Below are positions 17,215 to 25,821 of a stretch of DNA of 64,000 nt, one piece after another. The DNA comes from Gemmatimonadaceae bacterium (GTDB taxonomy: Bacteria; Gemmatimonadota; Gemmatimonadetes; Gemmatimonadales; Gemmatimonadaceae). Position 1 is the stretch's first letter. The number at the start of each line of letters is the position of its first letter. The DNA lies in contig JAIEMN010000012.1 of NCBI GenBank assembly GCA_019752115.1, positions 1 through 64,000 on the forward strand. The letters are read 5' to 3'. Below the pieces are notes generated by a model, which was given only the letters and a program-made list of their open reading frames with translations, searched no databases and was not told the DNA's origin. Position numbers and translations under genes: made by a program.

Positions 17215-18528
17215 TCAGTCGCGCTCCGCTACGGCCGCGGCCATCGCGTCATCGAGGCGCGTGAGCGTCTCGGCGATTTCACTCGGGCCATGCGCCGCCG
17301 ACATGAAGGCCGCTTCGAACGCGCTCGGTGCGAGGTTCACTCCGCGACGACGCGCCGCATGGAAGAAGCGCTTGAACAGCGCAACGTCGCTCAACTTGGC
17401 GTCGTCGTAGGTGCGCACCGGGCCGTGCTGGAAGAAGAAGCCCCACATGCTGCCGGCGTGGCTGGCCGTGAGCGGCACACCGTGACGCGCCGCGATGTCG
17501 CGCAAGCCCTGCACCAGATTGGCCGTCTGCGCCGTGATGCTGTCGTGCACCTCGCGCGTGAGCGCGCGCAACGTGGCGAGACCACCGGCCATGGCCAGCG
17601 GATTGCCGGAGAGCGTGCCGGCCTGGTACACCGGCCCGGTGGGCGCGATGTGCTCCATGTATTCGCGCTTGCCGCCATACGCGGCCACGGGCAGGCCGCC
17701 CCCGATCACCTTGCCGAGTGCGGTGAGATCGGGGGTCACGTTGAAGCGCTCGCGAGCGCCGCCGTAGGCAATGCGGAAGCCGGTCATAACCTCGTCAAAG
17801 ACGAGCAAGGCGCCGGTTTCGTCAGCAATCTTCCGCAGGCCGGGGATGAACTCCGGCGTCGGCTCGATGAACCCGCTGTTCCCCACAATGGGCTCGAGCA
17901 TGATGGCCGCGAGCGGCACCTCACGCGCGATCCTGGCCACGGCCTCCAAGTCGTTGTACGGGCAGGTGATGGTGAGGTTCGCCAGCGCCGCCGGCACCCC
18001 CGGGGAGTCGGGGAGCCCGAGCGTGGCCACACCGCTGCCAGCCTTCACGAGAAAGGCGTCGGCGTGCCCGTGATAGCACCCTTCGAACTTGAGAATGTGC
18101 TCGCGCTTCGTGATGGCGCGCGCCAACCGCGCAATGCTCATGGCCGCTTCCGTGCCGCTGCTCGTGAAGCGCACCATCTCGAGGTGCGGCATGCGGTCGG
18201 CAATGAGATCGGCCAACTCGACCTCGCGCTCGGTGGGCATCCCAAAGCTCGTGCCCAACTGCATGACGCGCGCAACCTCCTCGAGCACCACATCCGGCGC
18301 GTGGCCAAGTACGAGCGGCCCCCACGACAGCACGTAGTCGATGTACTCGTTGCCGTCGACATCCCACACGCGCGCGCCCTTGCCGCGCGCGGCCACGATC
18401 GGATCGCCACCCACCCCGCGGAACGCGCGCACCGGCGAGTTTACCCCGCCCGGAAAGCGCGTACGCGAGCGTTCCATGACCTCGCTCGAGCGCGACGTAT
18501 TCGTCTGCATGGGGATCGTATCGCTCAT
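17215..18528 (-). CDS. hemL: Glutamate-1-semialdehyde 2,1-aminomutase
   Basis: PLP enzyme of the C5 pathway that converts glutamate-1-semialdehyde to 5-aminolevulinate for haem biosynthesis. The 437-residue product has FPGGVNSPVRAF near the N-terminus, DEVMTGFRIAYGG (with the PLP-ring Asp) and the Schiff-base Lys in GKVIGGGLPVAAYGG. Length is standard. Its start overlaps the rimO stop by four bases (ATGA). Confidence 0.97.
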   Translation of the reverse strand: MSDTIPMQTNTSRSSEVMERSRTRFPGGVNSPVRAFRGVGGDPIVAARGKGARVWDVDGNEYIDYVLSWGPLVLGHAPDVVLEEVARVMQLGTSFGMPTEREVELADLIADRMPHLEMVRFTSSGTEAAMSIARLARAITKREHILKFEGCYHGHADAFLVKAGSGVATLGLPDSPGVPAALANLTITCPYNDLEAVARIAREVPLAAIMLEPIVGNSGFIEPTPEFIPGLRKIADETGALLVFDEVMTGFRIAYGGARERFNVTPDLTALGKVIGGGLPVAAYGGKREYMEHIAPTGPVYQAGTLSGNPLAMAGGLATLRALTREVHDSITAQTANLVQGLRDIAARHGVPLTASHAGSMWGFFFQHGPVRTYDDAKLSDVALFKRFFHAARRRGVNLAPSAFEAAFMSAAHGPSEIAETLTRLDDAMAAAVAERD

Positions 18529-19946
18529 CGACCGTAGCTCCCTACCGAAGAAAGTTCTGAAACGAGCGGCAACGAACGCCCCGCCCGCAGTGGCGGCGCG
18601 CTGGCGGGCAGGTCGGCGACCTGCCGCAGCGTGGCCGTGAAGTCGTAGTCGTCCACGACATCGTCGATGGACACGTCCAGAAACGCCCCCGGCACCATCG
18701 GCGTGGCCGCCAGCGAGGCCGGCACGTGCACATGCACCAGCCCGTCGATGTCATCGGCCTGCCATGGCGCGCGCGCGGTCCACACGCCTGGTGCGTCTCC
18801 GGCGCGCTCGAGCAGCACTCGCGCCTCGCGGCCAAGGAATCGCTCGTACCGCTCCGCCGTGATACGGCGCTGCAGCTCCTCGATGTGCGCCTTCCGCTCC
18901 TGCTTGATGCTGTCGGCCACATCGTCTTCCATGGCGAACGCGCGCGTCCCTTCCTGCGGCGAGTACGTGAAGACGCCCACGCGGTCGAACTGCAGCTCCT
19001 CGAGAAAGTCGCACAACTGCACGAAGTCGCTCTCGGTTTCGCCCGGGAAGCCCACGATGACGCTCGTGCGCACCGCGAGATCCGGCACGATGTCGCGATA
19101 CAGCGCGAGCCGCTCGCGAATCGTCTTCTGCCGCTCGGGGCGGCGCATCCGCGCGAGCACGGCATCACTGCCATGCTGCATGGGCGTATCGAGGTAGCGC
19201 ACGATGCGCGGATTGGCGGCGATGACCTCCAGCAGCCGCGGCGTGATGCCGGTGCTGTAGAGATACATGTTGCGGATCCACGGGATGCTCGTTTCGCGCA
19301 CCAGCGCCTCGAGGAGCTCGGGGAGCCCGTTGCCATCGCGACGATCACGCCCGTAGTGCGCGAGATCCTGGGCCACGAGGTTCACTTCGCGCGCTCCCTG
19401 CACTTCCAGCAGCTGCGCCTCGCGCACCAGATCATCCACCGAGAAGCTGCGGTGCTTGCCGCGCATCAGCGGAATGGCGCAGAAGGCACAGCCGTGATCG
19501 CATCCCTCGGAGATCTTGAGGTAGCGCACATGCGCGAGGTCGCCGCTGAAGAGGCGCACGCCGGGATGCTCCACCAGCGAGCCACCAAGCAACCCGCGCT
19601 CCACCAGCTCCGGCACGATGCGATCGGTCTCGCTGTTGCCGAGGAAGACATCGACCTCGGGGAGCGCGTCGATCAGCTCGTCCTTGTGGCGCTCCACCAT
19701 GCAGCCGATCGCGAAGACCGCCTGGACCTTGCCGTCGTCCTTGAGGCGCGCGGCGTCCACGATGGCTTCGATCGACTCGGCCTTGGCCGCATCGATGAAG
19801 CCGCAGGTGTTCACCAGCACGACATCCGCGTCGCGCAGATCCTGCACCGGCTCGGCGCCATGCGCGACGAGATCGGCCAGGTAGCGCTCGGAGTCGACGG
19901 TGTTCTTGTCACATCCGAGGGTGACCAGACCGAACTTGAGACTCAT
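18525..19946 (-). CDS. rimO: Ribosomal protein S12 methylthiotransferase RimO
   Basis: Radical-SAM enzyme that adds a methylthio group to the conserved Asp of ribosomal protein S12. The 473-residue product has the N-terminal UPF0004 domain with its cluster Cys (LGCDKNTVDSE, NTCGFI, AIGCMVERH). The radical-SAM triad lies in CDHGCAFCAIP and a TRAM-like domain is at the C-terminus. The start ATG follows the yajQ stop by six bases. The identity over MiaB is supported by the VTLGCDKNTVDSE opening. Confidence 0.94.
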   Translation of the reverse strand: MSLKFGLVTLGCDKNTVDSERYLADLVAHGAEPVQDLRDADVVLVNTCGFIDAAKAESIEAIVDAARLKDDGKVQAVFAIGCMVERHKDELIDALPEVDVFLGNSETDRIVPELVERGLLGGSLVEHPGVRLFSGDLAHVRYLKISEGCDHGCAFCAIPLMRGKHRSFSVDDLVREAQLLEVQGAREVNLVAQDLAHYGRDRRDGNGLPELLEALVRETSIPWIRNMYLYSTGITPRLLEVIAANPRIVRYLDTPMQHGSDAVLARMRRPERQKTIRERLALYRDIVPDLAVRTSVIVGFPGETESDFVQLCDFLEELQFDRVGVFTYSPQEGTRAFAMEDDVADSIKQERKAHIEELQRRITAERYERFLGREARVLLERAGDAPGVWTARAPWQADDIDGLVHVHVPASLAATPMVPGAFLDVSIDDVVDDYDFTATLRQVADLPASAPPLRAGRSLPLVSELSSVGSYGR

Positions 19947-19952
19947 GACGAT

Positions 19953-20453
19953 TTACCGGTAGTTCCCGAATTGCAGCTCGACGCCGAAGTCGCCCTTCCG
20001 CAGCAGTGCGATGGCGTCCTGCAGGGCGTCCTTGTCGGGGCTCTGCACCCGTACCTGTTCGCCCTGAATATTGGCGGTGACCTTCTTGAGTTTGGCCTCG
20101 CGAATGGCGGCCGAGACCTTCTTCGCCGTCTCGCTGTCGAGGGCCATCTTGAGCTTCACTTCCGAGCGCAGGATTTCGTGGCTGCCGGGCTTCGGATCGG
20201 TGAATTCGAGATTCTTCACCGAGATGCCGCGCTTGATGAGCTTGCCGCGGAGCACGTCGATCAGCGCGGTATGCCGCATTTCCCCTTCTGCTTCGAGCTT
20301 GATCAGGTTCTCGGCGCGTGCAAACTCGATGAGCACGTGCGAGCCCTTGAAGTCAAAGCGCTGGGCGACCTCCTTGGAGGCCTGATTGACGGCGTTGTCG
20401 ACCTCCTGAAGGTCGCAGCCGGTCGTGACGTCGAATGAGTAGGTGCTGGCCAT
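19953..20453 (-). CDS. yajQ: YajQ family nucleotide-binding protein
   Basis: A 166-residue protein of the YajQ/DUF520 family. Some members bind cyclic di-GMP and others bind nucleic acids; the cellular role here is not shown. Family hallmarks are FDVTTGCDLQEVDNAVNQA at the start, QRFDFKG, and the C-terminal QVRVQSPDKDALQDAI with FGVELQFGNYR. It lies six bases upstream of rimO. A TAGTTT box six bases before the ATG suggests a leaderless start. Confidence 0.93.
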   Translation of the reverse strand: MASTYSFDVTTGCDLQEVDNAVNQASKEVAQRFDFKGSHVLIEFARAENLIKLEAEGEMRHTALIDVLRGKLIKRGISVKNLEFTDPKPGSHEILRSEVKLKMALDSETAKKVSAAIREAKLKKVTANIQGEQVRVQSPDKDALQDAIALLRKGDFGVELQFGNYR

Positions 20454-20459
20454 GCCTGA

Positions 20460-20465
20460 AAACTA
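20460..20465 (-). promoter_or_regulatory. TANNNT -10-like box of yajQ
   Basis: TAGTTT ends six bases before the yajQ ATG, and no Shine-Dalgarno is present. It is one of nine similar cases in the window. The same bases could instead be the T-tract of the rpoD terminator. Confidence 0.35.
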
Positions 20466-20467
20466 CA

Positions 20468-20502
20468 CGGCCCGGCGCCCGGACGAAGCGGGCGACGGGC
20501 CG
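20468..20502 (-). terminator. Probable intrinsic terminator downstream of rpoD/sigA
   Basis: A symmetrical 13-bp stem pairs CGGCCCG-CGCCCG with CGGGCG-CGGGCCG, with a single opposed unpaired base. It lies 22-56 bases after the sigma-factor stop and on the minus strand is followed by GTGTAGTTTT. The T-rich stretch is short. Confidence 0.5.
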
Positions 20503-20523
20503 GGGGGCACCGTGGGCGGGCAA

Positions 20524-21384
20524 TCAGCCCAGGAAGCTCTCGAGCGCCTTGGAACGGGAGACGTGCCGGAGGCGCGACAGCGCCTTCTCCTTGATCTGGC
20601 GCACGCGTTCGCGGGTGATGCCAAGCAGCGAGCCGATTTCCTCGAGCGTCATCGGCTCCGCGCCGTCGATGCCGAAGTAGAGGCGGAGGATCTTGGACTC
20701 GCGCTCCTTGAGGCTCCCCAGGCTTTCCTCGATCGCCTCGGTGAGCGCCTTCTCGAAGGTCTGCTCGTCGGGCGTGGCGTGGTTGGTGTCGGGGAGGTAG
20801 TCGAGCAGGCGGTTGTCTTCACCCGGCGTCAGCGGCGCATCCAGCGAGAGATGCACCTGCGAGATGGACATCGTCTTGGCGACTTCTTCTTCGGTGATGT
20901 CCATGCCATCGGCGATCTCGGCGTGCGTGGCTTCACGCCCGAGTTCCTGCAGCAGCGCGTTCGCGCGCTTGCCGATGCGATGCAGCGTCCCGGCGCGATT
21001 GAGCGGCACACGCACGATGCGCGACTGTTCCGCGAGCGCCTGCAGGATCGCCTGGCGGATCCACCACACGGCGTACGAGATGAACTTGATGCCCTTCGTC
21101 TCGTCGAACTTGTGGGCCGCACGGATGAGGCCGAGGTTGCCCTCGTTGATCAGGTCGGAGAGCGACACGCCCTGATTCTGGTACTTCTTCGCCACGCTGA
21201 CGACGAAGCGCAGGTTGGAGCGGACCAGCTTGTCGAGCGCGTCCTGATCTCCCGTGCGAATGCGTCGCGCCAATTCGGCTTCTTCCTCGCGCGAGATCAG
21301 CGGATACGCACTGATGTCTCGCAGGTATTGATCGAGTGAGCCTTCCTCGAACGACGCTTTCTTTTTGGGAGGAGTGACAGCCAT
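20524..21384 (-). CDS. RpoD/SigA-type RNA polymerase sigma factor
   Basis: Sigma-70 factor of 286 residues with region 1.2 (SLDQYLRDISAYPLISREEE), the primary-type region 2 (NLRFVVSVAKKYQNQG, INEGNLGLIRAAHKFDETKG, FISYAVWWIRQAI), region 3, and region 4 (MTLEEIGSLLGITRERVRQIKEKALSRLR, read in part). It lacks region 1.1 and any long spacer, so it is compact for a primary sigma factor. It could be the housekeeping SigA of this lineage or a group 2 paralogue. The start at 21384 follows GGAGGAGTGACAGCC-like sequence (GGAG visible). Upstream in-frame codons lie in the leader. Confidence 0.92.
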   Translation of the reverse strand: MAVTPPKKKASFEEGSLDQYLRDISAYPLISREEEAELARRIRTGDQDALDKLVRSNLRFVVSVAKKYQNQGVSLSDLINEGNLGLIRAAHKFDETKGIKFISYAVWWIRQAILQALAEQSRIVRVPLNRAGTLHRIGKRANALLQELGREATHAEIADGMDITEEEVAKTMSISQVHLSLDAPLTPGEDNRLLDYLPDTNHATPDEQTFEKALTEAIEESLGSLKERESKILRLYFGIDGAEPMTLEEIGSLLGITRERVRQIKEKALSRLRHVSRSKALESFLG

Positions 21385-21615
21385 GGGCGGTGTGGCGTGT
21401 GCTGAGGGACGTCGTGCAACCGCGTGGGGAGGGAAAACGCGGTGACCTGCAAACAACGGGATCCGGCGCAACATCGACAACCGGGACCTGCAAACTGTCG
21501 CGTCGGGCTCCGTCCGGGAAGACACGCCCGCGGCAGCGACAAGAAGGGTGATCTAGTCCACCCTCATTCGTCAACGCGTCCCGCCCGTTAATCCGGCGGA
21601 AGTGCGTCGGCGGTG
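21385..21615 (-). promoter_or_regulatory. Leader/promoter region of the sigma-factor gene
   Basis: A 231-base gap between lepB and the sigma gene. It contains an exact direct repeat GACCTGCAAAC at 21444-21454 and 21485-21495, 41 bases apart, and on the minus strand a TTGACG at about 21573-21578. No confident -10 pairs with the latter. The repeats are candidate operator half-sites. Confidence 0.35.
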
Positions 21616-22344
21616 CTACTCGACAGCCCGGCCGATGCGGGCCCAGCGCACATGTCCCCATCGGGATCCCCATCGGGATCCCCATCGGGGAAATGCCGAC
21701 GTGGAGTCAGGTTCGACACTGAAATAGAGGCGCCACGGCGCACCGATGAGGCGCGGTTCGGGCACAAAGCCCCAGTAGCGGCTGTCGAGCGAATTATCGC
21801 GATGGTCCCCGAGCACAAAGAAGTGTCGCGGTGGCACCACAATTGGCCCCCAGGAATCGCGCACCGGTGCATCTGGACCGGTGGTCCGAAAGACCCAGGG
21901 CTCGCGAACCCGCGCACCATTGCGCTCCAACTGCCCGTCACGCATCGCCAGCGTGTCGCCCGGCAATCCCACGACGCGCTTCACGAAATGCTTGTCGGGA
22001 TCGACTGGCCACGTGAACACGATCACATCGTCGCGCTGCGGCGTGCTCCATCCGGGAAGCCGCGTCGCAGTGAAAGGGAGGCGCGCCCCAAAGCGCAGCT
22101 TGTTCACCAGCAGAAAGTCGCCGGCGAGCAGCGTGCGCTCCATGCTCGCCGATGGGATCCGATAGGCTTCCACCGCCACGGTGCGGAGCAGGACGTACAG
22201 CACGAGCGCGGCGGCGAGGATCCGCACCCACTCGCGACGCCCCGCCCGCCCGCGCTGCCCGGCGCGACTGGCACGCCGGGCGCCGCGCGCCCGATTGGCC
22301 GCGCGCAGCGCCTCCGCACGCCGATCCAGACCGACCGGCGCCAT
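21616..22344 (-). CDS. lepB: Signal peptidase I
   Basis: Membrane serine protease that cleaves signal peptides of exported proteins. The 242-residue product has a basic cytoplasmic tail, one membrane helix (ILAAALVLYVLLRTVAVEAY), the catalytic Ser in IPSASMERTLLAGD, the catalytic Lys in HFVKRVVGLPGD, and box E (FVLGDHRDNSLDSR). It uses the ATG at 22344, ten bases after the ALDH stop. Its C-terminus carries a WGSRWGSRWG repeat from a 12-bp DNA repeat. Confidence 0.94.
   Translation of the reverse strand: MAPVGLDRRAEALRAANRARGARRASRAGQRGRAGRREWVRILAAALVLYVLLRTVAVEAYRIPSASMERTLLAGDFLLVNKLRFGARLPFTATRLPGWSTPQRDDVIVFTWPVDPDKHFVKRVVGLPGDTLAMRDGQLERNGARVREPWVFRTTGPDAPVRDSWGPIVVPPRHFFVLGDHRDNSLDSRYWGFVPEPRLIGAPWRLYFSVEPDSTSAFPRWGSRWGSRWGHVRWARIGRAVE
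21656..21689. repeat. 12-bp tandem repeat in the 3' end of lepB
   Basis: CCCCATCGGGAT is repeated 2.8 times without mismatch and is in frame with lepB, so it adds WGSR units to the protein's C-terminus. Slippage-prone and probably variable between strains. Confidence 0.8.
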
Positions 22345-22353
22345 CAAAATGTC

Positions 22354-23838
22354 TCAGTAGTTGTCAATCTGAGCGCGCTGCAACGCGCCCGAGTAGTCGA
22401 CGTAGCCGACCTTGGTTTCCGAATAGAACTCGTACACTTCCCACCCGCCCTCGCGGTGACCGTTGCCGGTCTCCTTCACCCCACCGAACGGCAGGTGCGC
22501 CTCGGCGCCGATGGTGGGGGCATTCACGTAGGTGATGCCGTTGTCGAGCTCCTGCATGGCCCGGAACGCCACGTTCACGTTGCGCGTGTAGACGCTGCTG
22601 GAGAGCCCGTAGCGCACACCGTTGTTCACGGCGAAGGCTTCGTCCACACTCTCGACGCGAATCACCGAGAGCACGGGGCCAAAGATCTCTTCCTGATCGA
22701 GCCGCGAGCCGGCGGTCACGCCGGTGAAGATCGTCGGCTGGAAGAAGAAGCCGCGGTCGAGCCCCTCCCCGGTCGCGCGCGCGCCACCGCATACAAGCGT
22801 GGCGCCCTGCTGCTTGCCGATCTCGATGTAGCGCTCGACCTTCTCGCGCGCCGCTTCGTGCACGAGCGGCCCCACGTCGGTGCCGGCCTTGCGACCATCA
22901 CCCAGCCTGAGCGTGCGGGCCCGCGCTTCGAGCCGCGCCACGAACGCGTCGTGAATGCCGGCCTGCAGGATCAGGCGGCTCGTGGCCGTGCAGCGCTGGC
23001 CCGTGGTGCCAAAGGCGCCCCAGAGCACGCCATCAAGCGCCAGATCGAGGTCGGCATCGTCGAGCACGATCTGCGCGTTCTTGCCGCCCATCTCGAGCGA
23101 GAGGCGCTTGTGCATGCGTCCGCACGTCTCCCCAACCAGACGACCCGTCTCGGTGCTGCCGGTAAACGAAATCACCGGCACGTCCGGATGCTCGACCAGC
23201 GCCTTGCCCACGACTTCGCCGTGCCCGTGCACCAGCTGGATGACCTCGGGCGGCAGCCCCGCTTCGAGGAGAATCTCGACCAGCACCGTGGCGGTGTGCG
23301 GCACATCTTCGGCCGGCTTGAGGATCACCGCATTGCCGCAGAGCAGCGCCGGGAACGCCTTCCAGGTCGGAATCGCCAGCGGGAAGTTGAAGGGCGTGAT
23401 GAGGCCGCAGATGCCAATCGGGCGGCGCATACTCATCGCCCACTTGTTCGCCAGCTCACTGGGCACCGTATGCCCGAACAGCCGGCGTCCCTCGGTGGCG
23501 GCGTAGTAGGCGGTATCGATCCCTTCCTGCACATCGCCGCGCGTTTCGGCGAGCGGCTTGCCCATCTCGCGCGTCATGATGTCGGCGAGCTCTTCCTTGC
23601 GAAGGGCGAGCAGATCGCCAACTCGGCGCAGCACATCACCGCGCGCCGGCGCGGGCGTCCGCTTCCAGAGGGCAAAGCCGCGCTTGGCGCTGGCCACCGC
23701 CGCCTCGATGTCGGCTACGCCGGAGGCCGGAAACTGGCCGATCAGGTCCTGCTGATCGGCGGGATTGCGATTCTCGAAATACTGCCCGGTCGTCGGCGCG
23801 ACCCAGTGGCCGCCGATGTAGTTCTTGAACGTGGTCAT
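22354..23838 (-). CDS. Aldehyde dehydrogenase family protein
   Basis: NAD(P)-dependent aldehyde dehydrogenase of 494 residues. Visible features are the general-base Glu in LSLEMGGKNAQIV, the nucleophile Cys in TTGQRCTATSRLI, the cofactor segment FTGSTETGRLVGE, and EEIFGPVLSVIR. The C-terminus (YSETKVGYVDY) resembles semialdehyde-type bacterial ALDHs; the exact substrate cannot be assigned. It overlaps the upstream membrane-protein gene by four bases (ATGA) and precedes lepB. Confidence 0.9.
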   Translation of the reverse strand: MTTFKNYIGGHWVAPTTGQYFENRNPADQQDLIGQFPASGVADIEAAVASAKRGFALWKRTPAPARGDVLRRVGDLLALRKEELADIMTREMGKPLAETRGDVQEGIDTAYYAATEGRRLFGHTVPSELANKWAMSMRRPIGICGLITPFNFPLAIPTWKAFPALLCGNAVILKPAEDVPHTATVLVEILLEAGLPPEVIQLVHGHGEVVGKALVEHPDVPVISFTGSTETGRLVGETCGRMHKRLSLEMGGKNAQIVLDDADLDLALDGVLWGAFGTTGQRCTATSRLILQAGIHDAFVARLEARARTLRLGDGRKAGTDVGPLVHEAAREKVERYIEIGKQQGATLVCGGARATGEGLDRGFFFQPTIFTGVTAGSRLDQEEIFGPVLSVIRVESVDEAFAVNNGVRYGLSSSVYTRNVNVAFRAMQELDNGITYVNAPTIGAEAHLPFGGVKETGNGHREGGWEVYEFYSETKVGYVDYSGALQRAQIDNY

Positions 23839-24413
23839 CCCGGAAATTTAGGCGACGGCGACCCTGCGGGGGCGCCCGGCGCGCCGCCGGCCGGTGTGGG
23901 CGCCGTCACCCCGCCCTCCGTGGACCCGGCGGGGCACGTCCACCCGGCCCCGCGATCGGCGGTCGGCACGGCGTAGCCCACCCGGGGCAACACCTCGCGC
24001 GCGCCCAGCACCACGCCCCACACGGTGACCAGCAGCGACGCGAGGTGCGCCCACCCCAGCCGATGGCGCCAGGTCCCGATCGCGCTCCAGACGCCCAGCA
24101 GCGCCACCCCGCCCGTGGCCGCGGTAAAGCCGATCAGCGGCGCCCCGCACTTGCCGGGCCACGGCCAGAACATGAGTCCCGCCGCCGCGGCCACCGCGAT
24201 CAGCACCTTGAGCCAGCTGACCCAGGGCTTCCCGCTCGCCCCGCTCACCGACGGCATGGGCATCGCGGCGGCCCCTTTGCCGGTCGGCAGCGCCTTGGGC
24301 GCCCCGCCCTTCGCCGGCACCGGCGCCGACGTGGCCATCAGCTGCTCGTCGGAAATGCTCGCGAGCTGCTTGTCGATCTTGGCGAGTTCGGCTTCCCAGT
24401 TGCGGTCGGACAT
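23835..24413 (-). CDS. Hypothetical membrane protein
   Basis: A 192-residue protein that I do not recognise. It has a charged N-terminal region (NWEAELAKIDKQLASISDEQLM), a Pro/Ala-rich linker, then three probable membrane helices (LIAVAAAAGLMFWPWP, FTAATGGVALLGVWSAIG, LASLLVTVWGVVLGA). The Gly/Pro/Ala-rich tail contains two Cys in the later part. It is coupled to the aldehyde dehydrogenase gene by a four-base overlap. The NtrC-type gene ends 34 bases upstream. Confidence 0.7.
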   Translation of the reverse strand: MSDRNWEAELAKIDKQLASISDEQLMATSAPVPAKGGAPKALPTGKGAAAMPMPSVSGASGKPWVSWLKVLIAVAAAAGLMFWPWPGKCGAPLIGFTAATGGVALLGVWSAIGTWRHRLGWAHLASLLVTVWGVVLGAREVLPRVGYAVPTADRGAGWTCPAGSTEGGVTAPTPAGGAPGAPAGSPSPKFPG

Positions 24414-24447
24414 GATCGGCGGTGTAGAGGGCGGGGACGCACCGGCA

Positions 24448-25821
24448 TCAGGCCGGCGAGCTTTCCCGTGTCAAAGCATAACGTTCGATCTTCTTGTAGA
24501 GATTCGACCGCGGCATGTCCAGCGCCCGCGCCGTCTCCGACACGTTCCAGTCGAACGCCCGCAGCTTGGCCAGCAAGAAGGCACGCTCGGCGGCCTGCTT
24601 GAACTCCTCGAAGGTCCCACAGTCGAGCAGGCTCCCCAGCCCCGCGGGCTCGGCGGCCCGCCGCCCCACCAGCCGCTCGACATCGGCCGCCTGAATCGTG
24701 GCCGCATTGGCGAGAATCACCAGCCGCTCCACGGTGTTGCGGAGCTCACGCACATTGCCGGGCCACTCGAGCTCGCTCAGTCGCTTGAGCGCCTCTTCGG
24801 AAATGCCACGCGCCGGCAGCCCGTCGCGCGCGGCGAACTGCTGCAGGAAGTGCACGACCAGCTGCGCGATATCCTCGCGCCGCTCGCGCAGCGGCGGCAC
24901 CGTGATGGGCACGACGTTCAGCCGATAGAAGAGGTCTTCGCGAAAGCGCCCCTCTTTGATCTCGGCTTCAAGCTCCTTGTTCGTGGCGGCGAGCACGCGC
25001 ACATCCACCTGCACCGGCTTGCTGCCGCCAATGCGCGTCACCACCCCGTCCTGCAGCACGCGCAGCACCTTGGCCTGCGCGCTCGACGACATGTCGCCGA
25101 TCTCGTCGAGAAAGAGCGTGCCGCCATCGGCCTGTTCGAACTTGCCGGCGCGATCGCTCACGGCGCCGGTGAACGAGCCCTTCATGTGCCCAAAGAGTTC
25201 GCTCTCGATGAGCTCACTGGGGATGGCCGCGCAATTCACCTCCACGAACGGCTTCTTCGCCCGCGGCGACCCGCGATGAATGGCGCGCGCCACCAGTTCC
25301 TTGCCGGTGCCGTTCTCACCGGTGATGAGCACCCGCGCCGGTGTCGCCGCCACCTTCTCGATGCGATCGAGTAACGCGCGAATGCCGAAGCTGCGACCCA
25401 CGATCTCGTACCGGCTTTCGATCGTCTCACGCAGCCGCGCGTTCTCTTCACTCAGTTGCCGCGTTGCGAAGGCGTTGCGCAGCAGCACGAGCACGCGATC
25501 GGTATCCAGCGGCTTTTCGAGAATGTCGTAGGCGCCCAGCTGCGTCGCCTCGACCGCCGTCTGAATCGTGGCGTGCCCGCTGATCATCACGACAGTGGCG
25601 TTCGGATCGGCCTGCCGGAGGCGCTTGAGTACCTCGAGCCCGTCGAGCCCCGCCATCTTCACATCGAGAAACACGAGCTGCGGCCGGAACGTGTCGTACG
25701 TCGCGATCCCCTCGGCGCCGCCGCTCGCGGTCTTCACCTCGAAGCCTTCGTACTCGAGCAGCTGCCCGAGGGCCTGACGAATACCGGGTTCGTCGTCGAT
25801 GACGAGAATGCGTCTGCTCAT
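24448..25821 (-). CDS. Sigma-54-dependent response regulator (NtrC family)
   Basis: A 457-residue two-component regulator. The receiver domain has Asp53 (VFLDVKMAGLDG). The AAA+ domain has the Walker A GENGTGKE, the sigma-54 contact loop GSFTGA (the family's GAFTGA with Ser for Ala), and GGTLFLDEIGDMS. A C-terminal Fis-type helix-turn-helix contains VSETARALDMPRSNLYKKI. It activates sigma-54 promoters when phosphorylated. No cognate histidine kinase is adjacent. Its start overlaps the upstream gene by four bases. Confidence 0.95.
   Translation of the reverse strand: MSRRILVIDDEPGIRQALGQLLEYEGFEVKTASGGAEGIATYDTFRPQLVFLDVKMAGLDGLEVLKRLRQADPNATVVMISGHATIQTAVEATQLGAYDILEKPLDTDRVLVLLRNAFATRQLSEENARLRETIESRYEIVGRSFGIRALLDRIEKVAATPARVLITGENGTGKELVARAIHRGSPRAKKPFVEVNCAAIPSELIESELFGHMKGSFTGAVSDRAGKFEQADGGTLFLDEIGDMSSSAQAKVLRVLQDGVVTRIGGSKPVQVDVRVLAATNKELEAEIKEGRFREDLFYRLNVVPITVPPLRERREDIAQLVVHFLQQFAARDGLPARGISEEALKRLSELEWPGNVRELRNTVERLVILANAATIQAADVERLVGRRAAEPAGLGSLLDCGTFEEFKQAAERAFLLAKLRAFDWNVSETARALDMPRSNLYKKIERYALTRESSPA

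Noticed and set aside
17035-18537. 500-codon open frame opposite hemL
   Set aside because: Antisense shadow; hemL motifs are complete.
18726-20438. 570-codon open frame opposite rimO and yajQ
   Set aside because: Shadow of two well-conserved genes; no recognisable motif.
21613-23976. Very long open frame on the plus strand opposite lepB and the aldehyde dehydrogenase
   Set aside because: It is antisense to two genes with clear catalytic motifs. GC-rich third positions keep the opposite frame open, and its translation is His/Arg-rich with no domain.
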